A DNA stretch of 64,000 nt from Isoetes taiwanensis (taxonomy: Eukaryota; Streptophyta; Lycopodiopsida; Isoetales; Isoetaceae), in contig JAJEKV010000576.1 of assembly GCA_021234155.1 (NCBI GenBank), positions 62,001 through 126,000 on the forward strand, in the 5' to 3' direction. The notes below the pieces were generated by a model. It made no database searches. It worked only from the letters and a program-made list of their open reading frames with translations, and was not told where the DNA came from. Positions 11,083 to 21,719 of this stretch are shown in pieces (positions within the stretch are counted from its first letter, which is position 1; every line of letters begins with the position of its first letter). Position numbers and translations under genes: made by a program.

Positions 11083-12350
11083 ATGTGAGCTTCACTCCTT
11101 TGTTGATAAGATTAATGCCCTTGAAGGAGATGTTTTTGCAAACTGGTGGGCGTTAATTGTATAGAATTTCTTTATCATTGGGTCAAGAATGCTTGATCTC
11201 TACAGTCCAATATCCAGGCCACTGGGATGTGCATGAATTTGAGCAAGATTAAGGTGCTCATCATCTCATCTTCACGTCAACCAAGGCTGCCATCCTTCAC
11301 TTACCAAGTTCAGAATGTAAAGGTTGTGCCCCTAGTTTGGGGCACTTATGTTTGGCGATGAATGATGGTAGGCTAGAAATCTCTGTATGCAATGCAGAAC
11401 AACAGTTACAAAGCAAAGCTTTATGACTAGGCTCACCAGTCGCACTTGTTCAGGGTCTTGGTGGAGCCTATTCTTCTATATGGGGTGGAGATATAAGGAC
11501 TGGTGGTATCACTTGCCACTTTGAATGATTTGGAGCTGCTTCAAAAGGCTTTTCTGGCCCGGGCACTTGGAGTCAAGTCCATGATGCGGTATCAGATAGT
11601 TTTGTAGGAGATCGGACTGGTACTGGGTAACACTCGCCTCCCACAAAATGCCTATGCCATAGCAATGATTCCACAATGCCTCAAAGCCTGCTGGAAGGAG
11701 AAGCGAGCTACATGGATCTCCAGGTAGAATGTGCGGGAGCACATGTGCATACATGTAGAAACCGAGAAGCATCACAATCACTTGAGGCACTACCTCAATG
11801 TATGCTTCATCGACAAGCTTTGGGGTGCTGGGTCTTTGGAACAGGTAAAAATTGCATACTACAAAAGCTATATCAATCCCACGCTTGAGCGGGGTCTACA
11901 TGAGTACCTGCAGACACATTTACCTTTGAATAAGTGCACGCTCATTGCGTCCATTCGTACAGGTGCTCATCGCCTCTAGATTGAGATAGGTAGATGGATC
12001 CAAGAAGTGCGAGAGAACAGGCTATGCCAGTATTGCCAGCTGGCAGTTATTGAGGATGAGTGCCATATTCTTTAGCACTACATGTCTAGCATTTGGACCT
12101 ATTAGATCGCGCTATGTTGAGTTGATTTTGCCTGATCAATCACACTATGTGATGCTACACACTGACCTCAGTGGGGATACTGGGATCATATCTTCTGGGA
12201 GTGATGGATATGCGCACCCAGTTGTATCCTCGACTTCATTGATATGTATCATTGTACAGTTTGTCAACAGGCTTATTACTGCTAAGGTTTTTCCCTCGAA
12301 AATGCTTCAAAGCGGGGGTTCTTTAATCTTGCATGCTAGTAAATGATTAG
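11083..12350 (+). pseudogene. LINE ORF2 C-terminal part (copy A)
   Basis: The plus strand encodes the end of a LINE polyprotein. CMNLSKIKVLIIS (about 11230) matches the RT segment after YADD; WKSLYAMQNN and VLVEPILLYGVEI (11380-11500) match the thumb. SIRTGAHRL-IEIGRW with CQYC-x8-EDECHIL (11945-12075) matches the C-terminal zinc-binding tail shared with the other LINEs here. Several frameshifts and stops. A fragment of the same family lies at 58450-58590. Confidence 0.75.
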
Positions 12351-12549
12351 CCATTTACCTCTATCCCCAATTCTAAAGCTAGGAATGGTTCCCATTTTGT
12401 CTGTATGATGTAATCATTGCATTTTACGTGACTATATCTCTCCCAAACTTTGCATACAAATTGTCCAGAGTGTTTTCAACAACAACATCCAAATGAGATC
12501 CACTTTCCACGACGTCCAAATGAAATCCATTTTGAAAATATACTTTCAT

Positions 12550-13020
12550 TTGATTTTAATCCCCCTGTCTCAAGGGCAAAAGGCCATTTCCCTTGTTGAT
12601 TATTCTATCATAACATTTGTTTGCCTGTTGGTCAAGAATATTGGATGCCTCCTTGAGCCCCCCACATTTGGCAGACTTATCAATCAGAGAAGTCGCCAGG
12701 ATATCTGATTGCACTTCACTTTGCATCATAGTAGAATGAATGAGCCTGCCTTCCATTGTCTCTACTGCATCTTTTCAAAAGATTTTAGAGCAAGGTGGCC
12801 ATCACCATGTTGAGCATACTTTGCAATTAAGGCACCCCTCTTGCATGTCTTTAGACATTCAAGAGCCCATAAACATTTCCCATTTTGGGAATATCCTGAA
12901 ATCACAGCTCCCCAAAAGGCATTGCCCCCCTTCTCTAGGCTCTACAATTTGCATACGTATTTACGAGGGCACACCTTACTAGAGGACCAGGTTCAATTTC
13001 TGTCATGTGGCTGTGTAACA
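12550..13020 (-). pseudogene. PPR gene fragment
   Basis: Read on the minus strand from about 13020 down, frames give ALVNTYANC, then WGAVISGYSQNGK with ALECLK (12890 to 12800). In another frame follow MEGRLIHSTMMQSEVQSDIL and ATSLIDKSAKCGGLKEA (12756 to 12640). These are consecutive PPR motifs of the PLS type (Y-KCG-L-EA, W-A-ISGY-QNG, GR-IH). Full-length family members bind organellar RNA. This fragment has at least two frameshifts and lacks both ends. Confidence 0.75.
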
Positions 13021-13182
13021 TCCTTACATTGTAATGGCCCTCATTAAAGTGCATGATTTGAGGCTACCTAAAAATATATGCTTGCCAAACTTAATGATTG
13101 ACAACTAGGTTCCAAGGTACATCTCAAAAGCAAGATCTATTTGTCCAAACTGATTATGCCAAACATAGTTGCAACCCATGTG

Positions 13183-13258
13183 TAATGAGTTGGTTTTGTT
13201 ACTTTGTGGAAATGCTTCAATAATGAGTTGGTTTTGTTACTTTGTGGAAATGCTTCAA
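13183..13258. repeat. Perfect 38-bp tandem duplication
   Basis: The 38-bp unit starting TAATGAGTTGGTTTTG occurs twice back to back (13183-13220 and 13221-13258) with no mismatch. This is a recent local duplication in non-coding DNA. The surrounding 13021-13690 shows no gene. Confidence 0.9.
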
Positions 13259-13696
13259 TAAATTTCTCGTGAGACACTCTAAAAAGATGATCCCCTAAAG
13301 CGTAAACAACAAATAGGCACCGTTCTGCCGTCACGCCCAATCCAATGCCACCACGTGGCATTTTTTGGCCCCATTTTCTTTTCAACGAAATTATCTAGTA
13401 ACATTTTGTTGTTTTACCTCACTTTTTTGCTTCGACCATTCGATTGACAGCGCGTGGCAAAAAAATGCCTATTTGTCGTCCACCTTATAGGAAAGTCTCC
13501 TACTTTCCATATTGAGTTTATTACAACATGAATTGTAAGGAAATAAACTTGCCTTAGAAGGTGCAAGTCTTTTCTTGTATTGCATTTCTGCAAGAGATGA
13601 TGCACATTGTCTCGGGTATAGAAACACCTTGTTGCTCTACAGCCTGGGTCTCTCATGAAGCTTCTCTTTTAGGCAAATAGAGGTGGTTTTGATAGT

Positions 13697-14345
13697 CTAC
13701 AGTGAGGCCAGTACTAAATATCCTTAAGGTCTGGTCACATTTAAGATCTGGTCACATGAAACTGTTGACAGGGAAGAATCCCTGTCAATGGTCTAAACCG
13801 GGTCACATGCACCCAAATGATAAGAACAAAGCCCTATTGACAGGGATTACTTCCCTGGGCTCCTACCCTCGGTTAAATGGATTCCTATCAACAGGAATCT
13901 GTTTGATTTCAACACGTGGCTTGTATTTTTCATCTACCATGAAGAGGAAGATGGTCTGCGGTTTATATCCTATCTGACAGCTTCATGTGACCCAGCACAA
14001 AAACAACAGGTTCCTGTCAACAGGAAATGATCCATGTCAACAGCTTCATGTGATCAGACCCTTATCATTTAGCTCCAGATATCAACCCAACAGCAACAAA
14101 ACCAAGTAGCAATATGGGAAGAAACTATTATGCAACTCCTCCAATAGAATACACATCGATCTCAATGTAATTGTAGAAACAATCCACGCTCTGCACAATA
14201 GTATCAGCTTAAAGCGACACACGACACGCAATACCGTGGGTCTTCCCATTCCACACAGCACAACTTATGGCCTAAGTGAGCGTCGGATAATCACCATTTT
14301 CTTAATTACTGCAGCTTAATTTAGAAGCTTTCTAGGCAGCTTCTT
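13697..14345. repeat. Segment paralogous to 42055-42425 (interrupted here by a MITE)
   Basis: About 300 bp after the MITE (14062-14345) and about 30 bp before it match 42055-42425 in the same orientation. Shared blocks include ATCATTTAGCTCCAG, AACTATTATxCAACTCCTCC, GAAACAATCCACxCT, CACAATAGTAT and TTAGAAGCTTTCTAGG. The segment lies 3' of the eS30 gene. Function unknown. Confidence 0.85.
13727..14061. mobile_element. 335-bp MITE with TTA target duplication (PIF/Harbinger-like)
   Basis: Non-autonomous DNA element. Termini are inverted: AGGTCTGGTCACAT at the left, and GGGTCTGATCACATG when the right end is read in reverse. TTA flanks both sides (13724-13726 and 14062-14064), the target duplication used by PIF/Harbinger elements. 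The paralogous segment at 42070-42085 reads straight through without the insert, confirming both borders. Inside, the motif GTTGACAGG and its complement recur several times, giving a foldback structure. It has no coding capacity. Confidence 0.85.
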
Positions 14346-14767
14346 AATCAGGATTCATCTAGAATACTAACAATTGGTAACAAGTGTCCCGCAACAATAG
14401 AGGAAAAATACATGCATTACAATGTCATAAGCATCAACTACTGCTCTACTATAAGCACATCAGCTAACCTTCATGGAATTAAATACATTGAGCAACTAAA
14501 AACAGCATATTCAAGGATATTGGTGCGTTACTTGAAAGTAATCTGACACCGAAACCCATTACAAAACTTGGTTCCTTTGAACTTCATAATAACAACAATG
14601 CCAGTTAAACTACATTCCATAGCCAATAAGCCTCCTCTGACAAGAACCAAACAGTAGATTTAGCCGTAAGGCTGAGAATCTTCTAAATACCTAAGGTGAC
14701 CGATACTGTAAGTTCAAATAATGAAAATAGCCAAGAAAAGAAAGAATAAGCTCCAAGAAATACCTCA
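14346..14767. other. 3' flank of the eS30 gene, non-coding
   Basis: AT-rich sequence between the paralogous segment and the eS30 stop codon. It should contain the eS30 3' untranslated region, but no clear poly(A) signal position can be fixed. Confidence 0.4.
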
Positions 14768-15097
14768 TTACTTCTCCGACGAATTAGGGCCACGTTTCTT
14801 GCCAAAACCCACCACTAGAACCATGAATAGACGAATTGATGAGTAAACATTTATATTGTGATGCTTATGAATTATAAACATACCTGCGGTGACAAAGCGG
14901 CGATTATATTGAATACGTTTATAGGCCCGACCTTTGGGCCTTTTTTTCTTGTCTTGCTTCGCTACCTTAGGAGTCTGGCCTCTAACCTTACCGGCTCGGG
15001 CCAAGGATCCATGGACCTTACCTGGAAAAAAAGTTTTAGCCTAGAGCTACAAGAGCTAAACAAATCGACAAAGCGAGTTCAATGAATTCTTACTCAT
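14768..15097 (-). CDS. RPS30: Small ribosomal subunit protein eS30, three exons
   Basis: eS30 is a small, very basic protein of the cytosolic 40S subunit. Exon 1 is 15094-15097 (ATG plus one base), exon 2 14884-15021 and exon 3 14768-14814. Introns are 15022-15093 and 14815-14883, with GTAAGA/CCAG and GTATGT/CTAG borders. The joined frame of 189 bp encodes 62 residues, the usual plant length. It contains [28 protein letters not shown] and [15 protein letters not shown], nearly identical to other plants; residue 2 is Ser where many plants have Gly. No disabling change was seen, and intron presence argues against a retrocopy. Two telo-boxes upstream fit co-regulation with other ribosomal protein genes. 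Confidence 0.95.
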
Positions 15098-15168
15098 CTT
15101 GAGTTGTGCCTGCGGGAGCTCCCTAACGTACACTACCGCCTAACGGAGGCCGCACTGAGCTCGAGTTT

Positions 15169-15190
15169 TAGGGTTTGTGCTCTAGGGTTT
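15169..15190 (-). promoter_or_regulatory. Two telo-boxes upstream of eS30
   Basis: On the minus strand AAACCCTA occurs at 15176-15169 and 15190-15183, about 70-95 bp upstream of the eS30 ATG. Telo-boxes of this form are typical of promoters and 5' leaders of plant ribosomal protein and other growth-linked genes. Confidence 0.8.
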
Positions 15191-15199
15191 CACAATACA

Positions 15200-15767
15200 G
15201 ATAACAACTACTGTTATAACAACTGTTATGTTAAATTTAAGTTTAACCTTTACTCGTCATTAAATGTCGGCGTGGCTTAAGAAATACTATCTATTTATTG
15301 TCGGGTCTATAATGCTTTACATCCTATACTCGTTACATCTTGGCCATTCATTTAAGGAATATTCCAGTGGATAATCCTTATCCTTCAACCTTCACCATAG
15401 GAAAGAAAAGAAGATGGGGTCAAACTGGATTTTCCAGCTCACCCTAAGATTTCATATCCATGGTAGCAGGGTCAATGATACAATCCATAAGGTGCAAAAC
15501 AAATGAGAGTGCGGACTTTTGGCAATATTCCTCTGTCAAATGTGGAGGAATAGACATAGTAGAAAGCTTGAAACAACAACACACTTGCCATTGGTTATCT
15601 TGCCCAGATGAATATCAGCAGATAAGGAGTAGACTACTTGAAATCATTAGCCAACAATGGAAACCATAACAGAACACATGAAATAAGAACCATCCAGAGG
15701 TTCCCTGCACCAAAGAGTGCCAAAGAGAACTTGCAAGTGTATGCATAAACAGTCAATTAAACATGGG
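15200..15767. other. Intergenic, no gene seen
   Basis: Upstream of eS30. Contains a 69-codon plus-strand frame at 15460-15669 with no recognisable features. Probably promoter-distal or decayed repeat DNA. Confidence 0.4.
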
Positions 15768-16150
15768 AAGCACATGCATAATAACAGAGACATTTGTTAA
15801 TCATAAATTAGTTGTTCATTACAAAGGATACTCATTCAAGAGCAAATCGCAAAGCTTGTTCATTTGTTGCATGCAATTACCCGACAACACGTAATTGCAA
15901 TGATATAGTCAATCACAGAGGAATTTCATTGTTCGTAGAGGAGCTCATCTTCCATAAAAAATACACTTGAAGCACATATATAATAACAGAGACATCTATT
16001 AATCATAAGCCAGTGTTGCATTACAAGGGGAAGTAACATTGGCAAATACTTATCCCAAGATCAAACTGCACTTTTGCATGCAATTGCATGGTAGCCTGCA
16101 ATGATACAGTGAATCCAAGAGCATTTGAATTACGTCCCGGCATGGCTCCC
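15768..16150. repeat. Two tandem units of about 201 bp
   Basis: GAAGCACATxxATAATAACAGAG begins at 15768 and again at 15969. Further matches are AATCATAA, TTACAA-GG and GCATGCAATT with AATGATA-AGT. The units are diverged by perhaps a fifth, so the duplication is not recent. 16151-16690 beyond it shows no gene. Confidence 0.7.
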
Positions 16151-16699
16151 TATTCTTCAAAATGCCAAGCCTTCACAATTTATTTCAACCAAAGAACGCG
16201 CATTGTGTAGGAAAAGGAGCAGGCCTTGTGAAGAAAAAAACAGAGCAAACAAATTTATTACCCAAAAATGAACGAAGTCCTTTTAATTTTTGCCGGATGA
16301 GGAGAAGAAGAATCAAAAGAAGCTTTTGACTATGGCAGAAGGAAAACTCCTTAAAGATATCTGAGGCGTGAGCCGCAATCCTTTTATTTTTAAAATGAGG
16401 AGAAAAATTAAATCTTTGAATTTTGTTTACGTCATCTCTCTTGAGTACGCAAAAGGTGTCTACAATTCATAGGTAAGACGTTAAAGAGGCAGGCTAGGAA
16501 AGGGAAGGGGAAGAGTGGAGTGTTGTTGAAGCATAGCGAGGCTATGGATCCGTGTAGTAAAGGGGGAGTCTGAGGCCCGGGGGGAGGATGGGAAAATTGC
16601 AGAGGAGGGAAGCGGGTTATTTGATGTCAGTGTAACTCTGAAATACATAGGAATGGATATCCACCAGAGGACATATATGATCGCCTGGTAGGGTTTTAC

Positions 16700-17390
16700 A
16701 AGCCTGAGACATTAGCTTGAATCAAATGGCACTTGAAAGGGGGTTCGGGGAAGTTGGATGCATTGCCGGGCGATCTTCCGGGACAGCCATCAAAACTCCA
16801 AGACAAGTGAACACTGCAATAAAGAAATTCTTTGGTTGGTGTGTTCGCAAGCCAGCGAGGGTCCTCCTGATTTGCAAGGCCCTGAAGAACACGAAGCTTC
16901 ATTGCTTCGAGGGTATTGTGGGCTACTGCCTTAAGGATTATATGAAAGTCCACCACAAATTCAACCTGCATAATGTCACTGAAAAGCAAATAGAAATAGG
17001 AAAGGATCTGTACCTGCATTATGGCGCAGTGGATCTGAAGAATCTTGTTGTCTTGGACAACAAGAACATCTACATAGGGCTGCCCATTATGTGAATTATC
17101 ATGGTAGGAACGGATGTATGCAAATCTTGTGTACAAGGTATGTGAATGTTACGCACAAGGAAGTTTGTGCTATCTAGCCAATGGATCTTGCCGACCAACA
17201 CCGCATTCATTTCGAAAGGCACAAGGTGGAAGCGGAGGATGGCGTTGAATCTCGAGCATGCTATGTCGGCGATGTTAGATCGCGTGCTGTTTGGTGTGCT
17301 GTTGAATACAGCCGGTGGAAAGGATGGAAGGGAGGAAGTGATATTGAGGCGATGGAGGCGTGGGGGTGATGGCGATGCGCTTTGTTGATG
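16700..17390 (+). pseudogene. Rep-like (HUH endonuclease, Replitron-type) protein relic
   Basis: A 125-codon open frame (16717-17094) contains KTPRQVNTAIKKFFGW, then KNTKLHCFEGIVGYCLKDY and HNVTEKQIEIGKDLYLHYG. The order W, LH-F-G-GYC-KD, then HNV-----G----Y--YG recalls the segment after the HUH motif in Rep proteins of eukaryotic Replitron-type transposons, where the Tyr of GYC-KD would be the nicking residue. Downstream frames give FVLSSQWILPT, similar to the S--W--P motif that follows in those proteins. The His-hydrophobic-His motif itself was not found, so the N-terminal part is lost or shifted. The assignment rests on remembered similarity; another Rep-like or unknown protein remains possible. 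Confidence 0.4.
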
Positions 17391-17558
17391 TCGAGGAGGA
17401 AGAGTTTACGCTGTGGAAGGACATTGCAGCGGGCTTGATTACATACCTCTAGACTTGCTTGATCACACTATGGCAGTGGGGTAGTGCCTTTTTATCTAAC
17501 CCTGTAGGATCCAACTAACATCAAAGCTGAGGCAGCACAAAAGAATAAACTGTTGTTT

Positions 17559-17990
17559 TCTTGAAATTCATCGCCATCGAAAAGATTCATTGGGTCTTCA
17601 AGCTCGTTGAACTCAATAAGCTGCAAACAGAACCTTTGGAAGACAAATCCGATTGTAAGAGCCCCCAAAAAGCATGGCAATCAGGCCGAGAATCACTGGA
17701 TCCATGATAGAACGGTCAGCAAATGCAATCCTATGCAAGAAATATAGCAAACGAAATATCCCACAAAGCTTACCTACCAGCAGGAACAGGGAAAGAAATA
17801 TCCCACGTTTTGGAGGCCGATTCAAATTTGAAGGGGAATTATCCCACAAAAACCTCTACCGAAATGGATCGACAGTTCTCCGATGGGGAACCAAATTTTG
17901 AGCCTAACCGACGTTGTTAGATCTCAAGAGACAGCCTTCTCTTCTCTCGTCCTAGAAAAATACGTATAATTTTAAGAGGAATCGTATAGG
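17559..17990 (-). repeat. Dispersed repeat R1, copy 1 (bordering LINE copy B)
   Basis: Matches 39530-39960 along its length. Shared blocks on the plus strand include GTCTTCAAGCTCGTTGA versus ATCTTCGAGCTCGTTGA, AAAGCATGGCAATCA, GGATCCATG and GAATTATCCCACA. On the minus strand both begin with purine/pyrimidine-rich leader sequence and then read MDPVILG-L/M-IAMLF. In another frame both read NELEDPMNL. It could be the 5' end of a gene family or of another transposon. A LINE fills the GA tract at its high-coordinate end. 17391-17558 holds nothing recognisable. Confidence 0.6.
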
Positions 17991-18043
17991 AAGGAAGAGA
18001 GAGAGAGAAATGAAATGAAATGAAATTTATTATTTCGTCTTCG

Positions 18044-18057
18044 AGACCGCCAGGTCT
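18044..18057 (-). other. 3'-terminal stem-loop, LINE copy B
   Basis: Element strand: AGACC-TGGC-GGTCT, a 5-bp stem with a 4-base loop, preceded by T (TAGACC). It is followed by A/T-rich sequence and ATTTC repeats, then TC. Confidence 0.75.
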
Positions 18058-18066
18058 ATGAGACGT

Positions 18067-21000
18067 TTACACATTGCCTTCAAAATCATAAAACAGATCA
18101 TCCAGTGCATCCTCTGAGAATAATACACTGGGCTCCTCTACCTCTATCTCCTCTACTGCACGTTGTTTCAATAGGTCCTCTCTGCATCTAAGAATATCAA
18201 CTATACACCCCCCAATACATGATCCTAGATATGAGAAGAAATCACCAAGCGAAGTAGCCAAAATCCCATGCTTGAGTCGATATTGAATATGCGACAGGAA
18301 ATCAAGACGTGAGTCTCGTCCTCTACCACCCCTCCATCACACACCCTGCAATGCCTAATGTCATGTGCAATATTTGCCCATCTCCCAATCTCTACCCCCA
18401 GGTGATGAGAGCTCAATCGGATCACGGCAGTAAACTTGTCTATATTTTCGATATATGGGCTCCCCAAAGGTAACTTATTTGCACATGGAAGGATTCATAT
18501 GTAATCTGTAATACTCTTTCTTCTGGTGGCACACTCCATGACTTATGTAAAGCTATCCCTGACCCATCCTCTATATTTTCCTTATGTACTTCTAAATCAT
18601 GAATACTCATCCCCCATTTTATAAGCCATCTCTCAATGTCTGCATACCAGCCCTTGTTTTTGTTTCCTCTAAAAGCAAAGTAGGTGGTAGACTATTGGCA
18701 GCAGCAACTCATATAGAACCTTACACATGTGGCGTAGAGTGCCAAAGCACTTTGACCTCAAGTGGCATCATCCCACACTCTACCAACATCATATCATTAT
18801 GGTGTTTGCATTTTGGTACCCTAGCTCCGTGTATGAAAAAAATTTCTTTTGTATCTTTTCTATTTTTTCCAATTTGTCATTAGCAAGGCAGGCCCCGGAC
18901 TTCACACCCATATAGCACAACAATTTGCATCAATACTTTGTATAACATGGCTTCATCTCAAAATTCCATACCTGTTGCACACACTTTTTGCATAGCATAT
19001 AGTGCCTTTAAGCCGCATTCACTCTATGCTCAAGCGCTTGATTCGGTTGGGGCTCTTATCTACGTTCACCCGGATATTTGTAGTTATCTACCACCTCCAC
19101 GTGTTTGCCCATATAATGTATTTGAATGTGATCGGTCTTACCCCCCAAATACCACAACTTTGGTCTTATCTGAGATTCACGCATACCACGATTCTTGTAG
19201 AATGTCACCAATGCATCTAAGTGTCTTTGCATCCTTGTATGCTCAGGGATAGCAAAACAATATCATCGGCATAAAGTAAGAGCACGAGCATATCCATACT
19301 GGAGGTGTGCCATCTCCCCATGTGCTCCTATCCATTCTTCCAGCTGGTCTATGAATAACCCAAATAGAGTAGGTGATAAGGGGCACCCCCTTCACACCAT
19401 ATTGCTCTCTACTACCTCGTCACAAAATTCCACAAAGGAAATGACAATTGCACAAGTACCCTATCATAAGTACCCTTACTGCATGCACGAGCTCGCCGGG
19501 ATACCAAGATCCACCATCCTATGTCCCAATTTTTCTCTATTCACCATATGCTCGAAAGCCTTGCTAAAATCCACAAAATATAGCGTACAGCGGTTTCCTT
19601 TTCCCCCCTCTTGAGTCCATCATGGCCCTAAAGGTAACCAAATGATGTGATTGCGTGGACTTCTTGAGACCTAAAACACTTTTGTCCCATCATACGACAT
19701 TATGGTCTTACGCCCACATACTTACCTTGCTCTCGGAATAGATGCAAGCAGTTTGCATATAGGCGCCCACCATGATAGTCGCGATAGTTGCTTTTCGGAT
19801 CTTTTTATCCCACGACTTGTGCAATGGGTACAATCACGTTAACTTGCCATGACGAGGGGAAGCCATCTATCAAAGCTATATTAAACATATCGCCAACTTA
19901 TTTTCAAGCTGCCTCCCAGCCCATTTAAGCGGTTACGCCACGGGCCGCCAAGCATCAACGCTTTGCCATTGCAAGTCTCTTGAGCCCCCCGTACATCCTC
20001 TCGATTGAATGTCAACATATACGCTATAGTATCGTGTCATCCCGGGGCACATCATAAAGCTTAAGCACATCGCCATAAGCATCTCTACCGCCAATTAATT
20101 ATCCATATATTTCAAAGGTTTGAGTCACTTCGAATTTTTGGGTCCACCAACAACTCTTTTACCATCTTCTCATGTTTCTGTATAGATACACTCTCTTTTT
20201 GTTTTTATCAGCAATGTACTCCTTTCTTTCACGTGCCTTAGCTGCTCCATGTGATGATTTGAATTTTCCCGCTTCTCGCTTGCATTCCATGTCAAACCAG
20301 CCATTGCAAGGCAATCCCATCCTTTGGCGATAAGAAGACAAAACAATTTGTCGTGATTGAAGCACAATATTAGTCAACACATCACTTACCTCTGAATGGG
20401 TTCCGACCATACAAGAGCCTTAACTTTCTCCTCGCATATATCACTGTATTTCTCTGCCTTATCATATCTCAATTTTGCATCTGTTTGTTTTTGTCATTAT
20501 CAACCCGGCGCATGCCATGCAATTGCACCCTTATTTCAATAAATATCGGCACATGGTCGAGTTTTCATTCTCATCCCCAATGGATATCGCGACAATATAT
20601 TCCTCAAAGGAAGGTTTAGCAATGACATAGTCTACACCGCGCTTGCATTTTTACAAGTGCATTTGCGATCCGGATATCTTGTGGTGCCATTGAAAATTAC
20701 CATTTCAAAACCACTACACATATGTAGAACATGCCGGCCTTGCGGAGTTGGCCATTTCACCAAGTCATCAGATATCCTATTCCACCCAGTTTTCTCAAGC
20801 TCACCATTATCCATCATCTCCAACCACTCCTCATTCCCATCTGGGCTTACCAATGCTGCTTGGTTATTACCAGTGCGTCCATTAAAATCCCCCAATAGCA
20901 AGACTGTTCTGCCGTGCGGAATATCACCGCTCTAAGTGGAAAAATGGGTCATCCCTATCAAGATCCCCCTTATCATACACCGGTGAATCCCTGGGCGGAA

Positions 21001-21340
21001 AATAACAGCCAGCAACATATATTTTGCTTGTCCTACCAGCCAGCTCAATCCAAATACTCTGCGGTGATGCCTTATGCCTTAGCACCTCTATTGCATGCGC
21101 AATTTCATTCCTAGCATAGCAAGCAATACCTCCAAAACTTTTAAGCCTCCATCCTTTATTGTTCCAAACAGAATGTAACAAAGTAAAACCAAAAATATCT
21201 GGCAAACCTTTCTCCTCATGTTCACATGTTTCCAAGAAAAAAATTATATCAACATTATCTAAAACTTCTGACATGGTGAATATCTTACTATTTTTTAATG
21301 TATTTATGTTCCAACAAGCTAAAAAAATCGATATTTGCTA
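18067..21340 (-). pseudogene. LINE ORF2 (endonuclease, RT, zinc tail), copy B
   Basis: The endonuclease starts with a WNIN-L segment near 21310. It has FFLETCEHEEKGLPDI (catalytic Glu), GCYFPPRD and LLGDFNGRTGNNQA (catalytic Asp/Asn; 21274 to 20632). A linker, GLPCNGWFD, lies at 20330-20300. RT pieces are scattered over 20150-18500, including LFGLFID and KALYAM. The tail gives IRLSSHHLGVEIGRW and CRVC-x10-H-x4-C (18420-18290), then ends EEPSVLFSEDALDDL with a stop at 18067, only about 10 bp before the stem-loop. Non-functional. Confidence 0.85.
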
Positions 21341-21369
21341 TGCATCCTCTATCATATACCTCCTCTCCA

Positions 21370-21645
21370 AAGATGCACGCTTTCGCATGATAGGGCTTCC
21401 TTCATCTTTAAAATGTCATCTTTCCTTTCTTTGAAACGAATTTTAGTCAAGTCATCATTTACGGAGATGTGTTGCCCCTTAGCAAAGATAAATACGCATA
21501 ATCCTGATCTTAGCCTCCGGACACTTCACCAATAGCGGGTACCTTCATCTTCCCAGCCCTGTATGCATCAGGTATGTCACACTTTTTGCATGTTATCTTA
21601 AAAGTTTCTTTGTCTTTACTGACCATCGTGTTTTCCATTTTCCTC
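21370..21645 (-). pseudogene. LINE ORF1 remnant, copy B
   Basis: Only about 90 codons remain. DAYRAGK corresponds to DAFRVGK of copies C and F, and SVNDDLTK to WVNDDLT of copy E. The N-terminal coiled-coil half is missing, so this ORF1 is internally deleted compared with copies C and E. Confidence 0.6.
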
Positions 21646-21675
21646 TTAAAAGAAGAGAGAGACAGAAGAGAGTGA
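21646..21675. repeat. Degenerate GA tract between LINE copies B and C
   Basis: AAAAGAAGAGAGAGACAGAAGAGAG-type sequence. It lies exactly between the 5' end of copy B and the 3' end of copy C. Confidence 0.7.
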
Positions 21676-21705
21676 ATTGAATTGAATTTTATTATTATGT
21701 CAATG

Positions 21706-21719
21706 AGACCATCGGGTCT
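21706..21719 (-). other. 3'-terminal stem-loop, LINE copy C
   Basis: Element strand: AGACC-CGAT-GGTCT, 5-bp stem and 4-base loop. The preceding T makes TAG, the ORF2 stop codon. Confidence 0.75.

Larger units (their letters stand above)
18018..21645 (-). mobile_element. LINE copy B (about 3.6 kb)
   Basis: Minus-strand LINE. Order from 21645 downward: ORF1 remnant, endonuclease, decayed RT, zinc-binding tail, 3' stem-loop (18057-18044), then ATTTC repeats and a short GA/TC tract. The 5' end abuts another GA tract shared with copy C. Frameshifts are many, particularly at 18500-20150, so this is one of the oldest copies. Confidence 0.85.
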
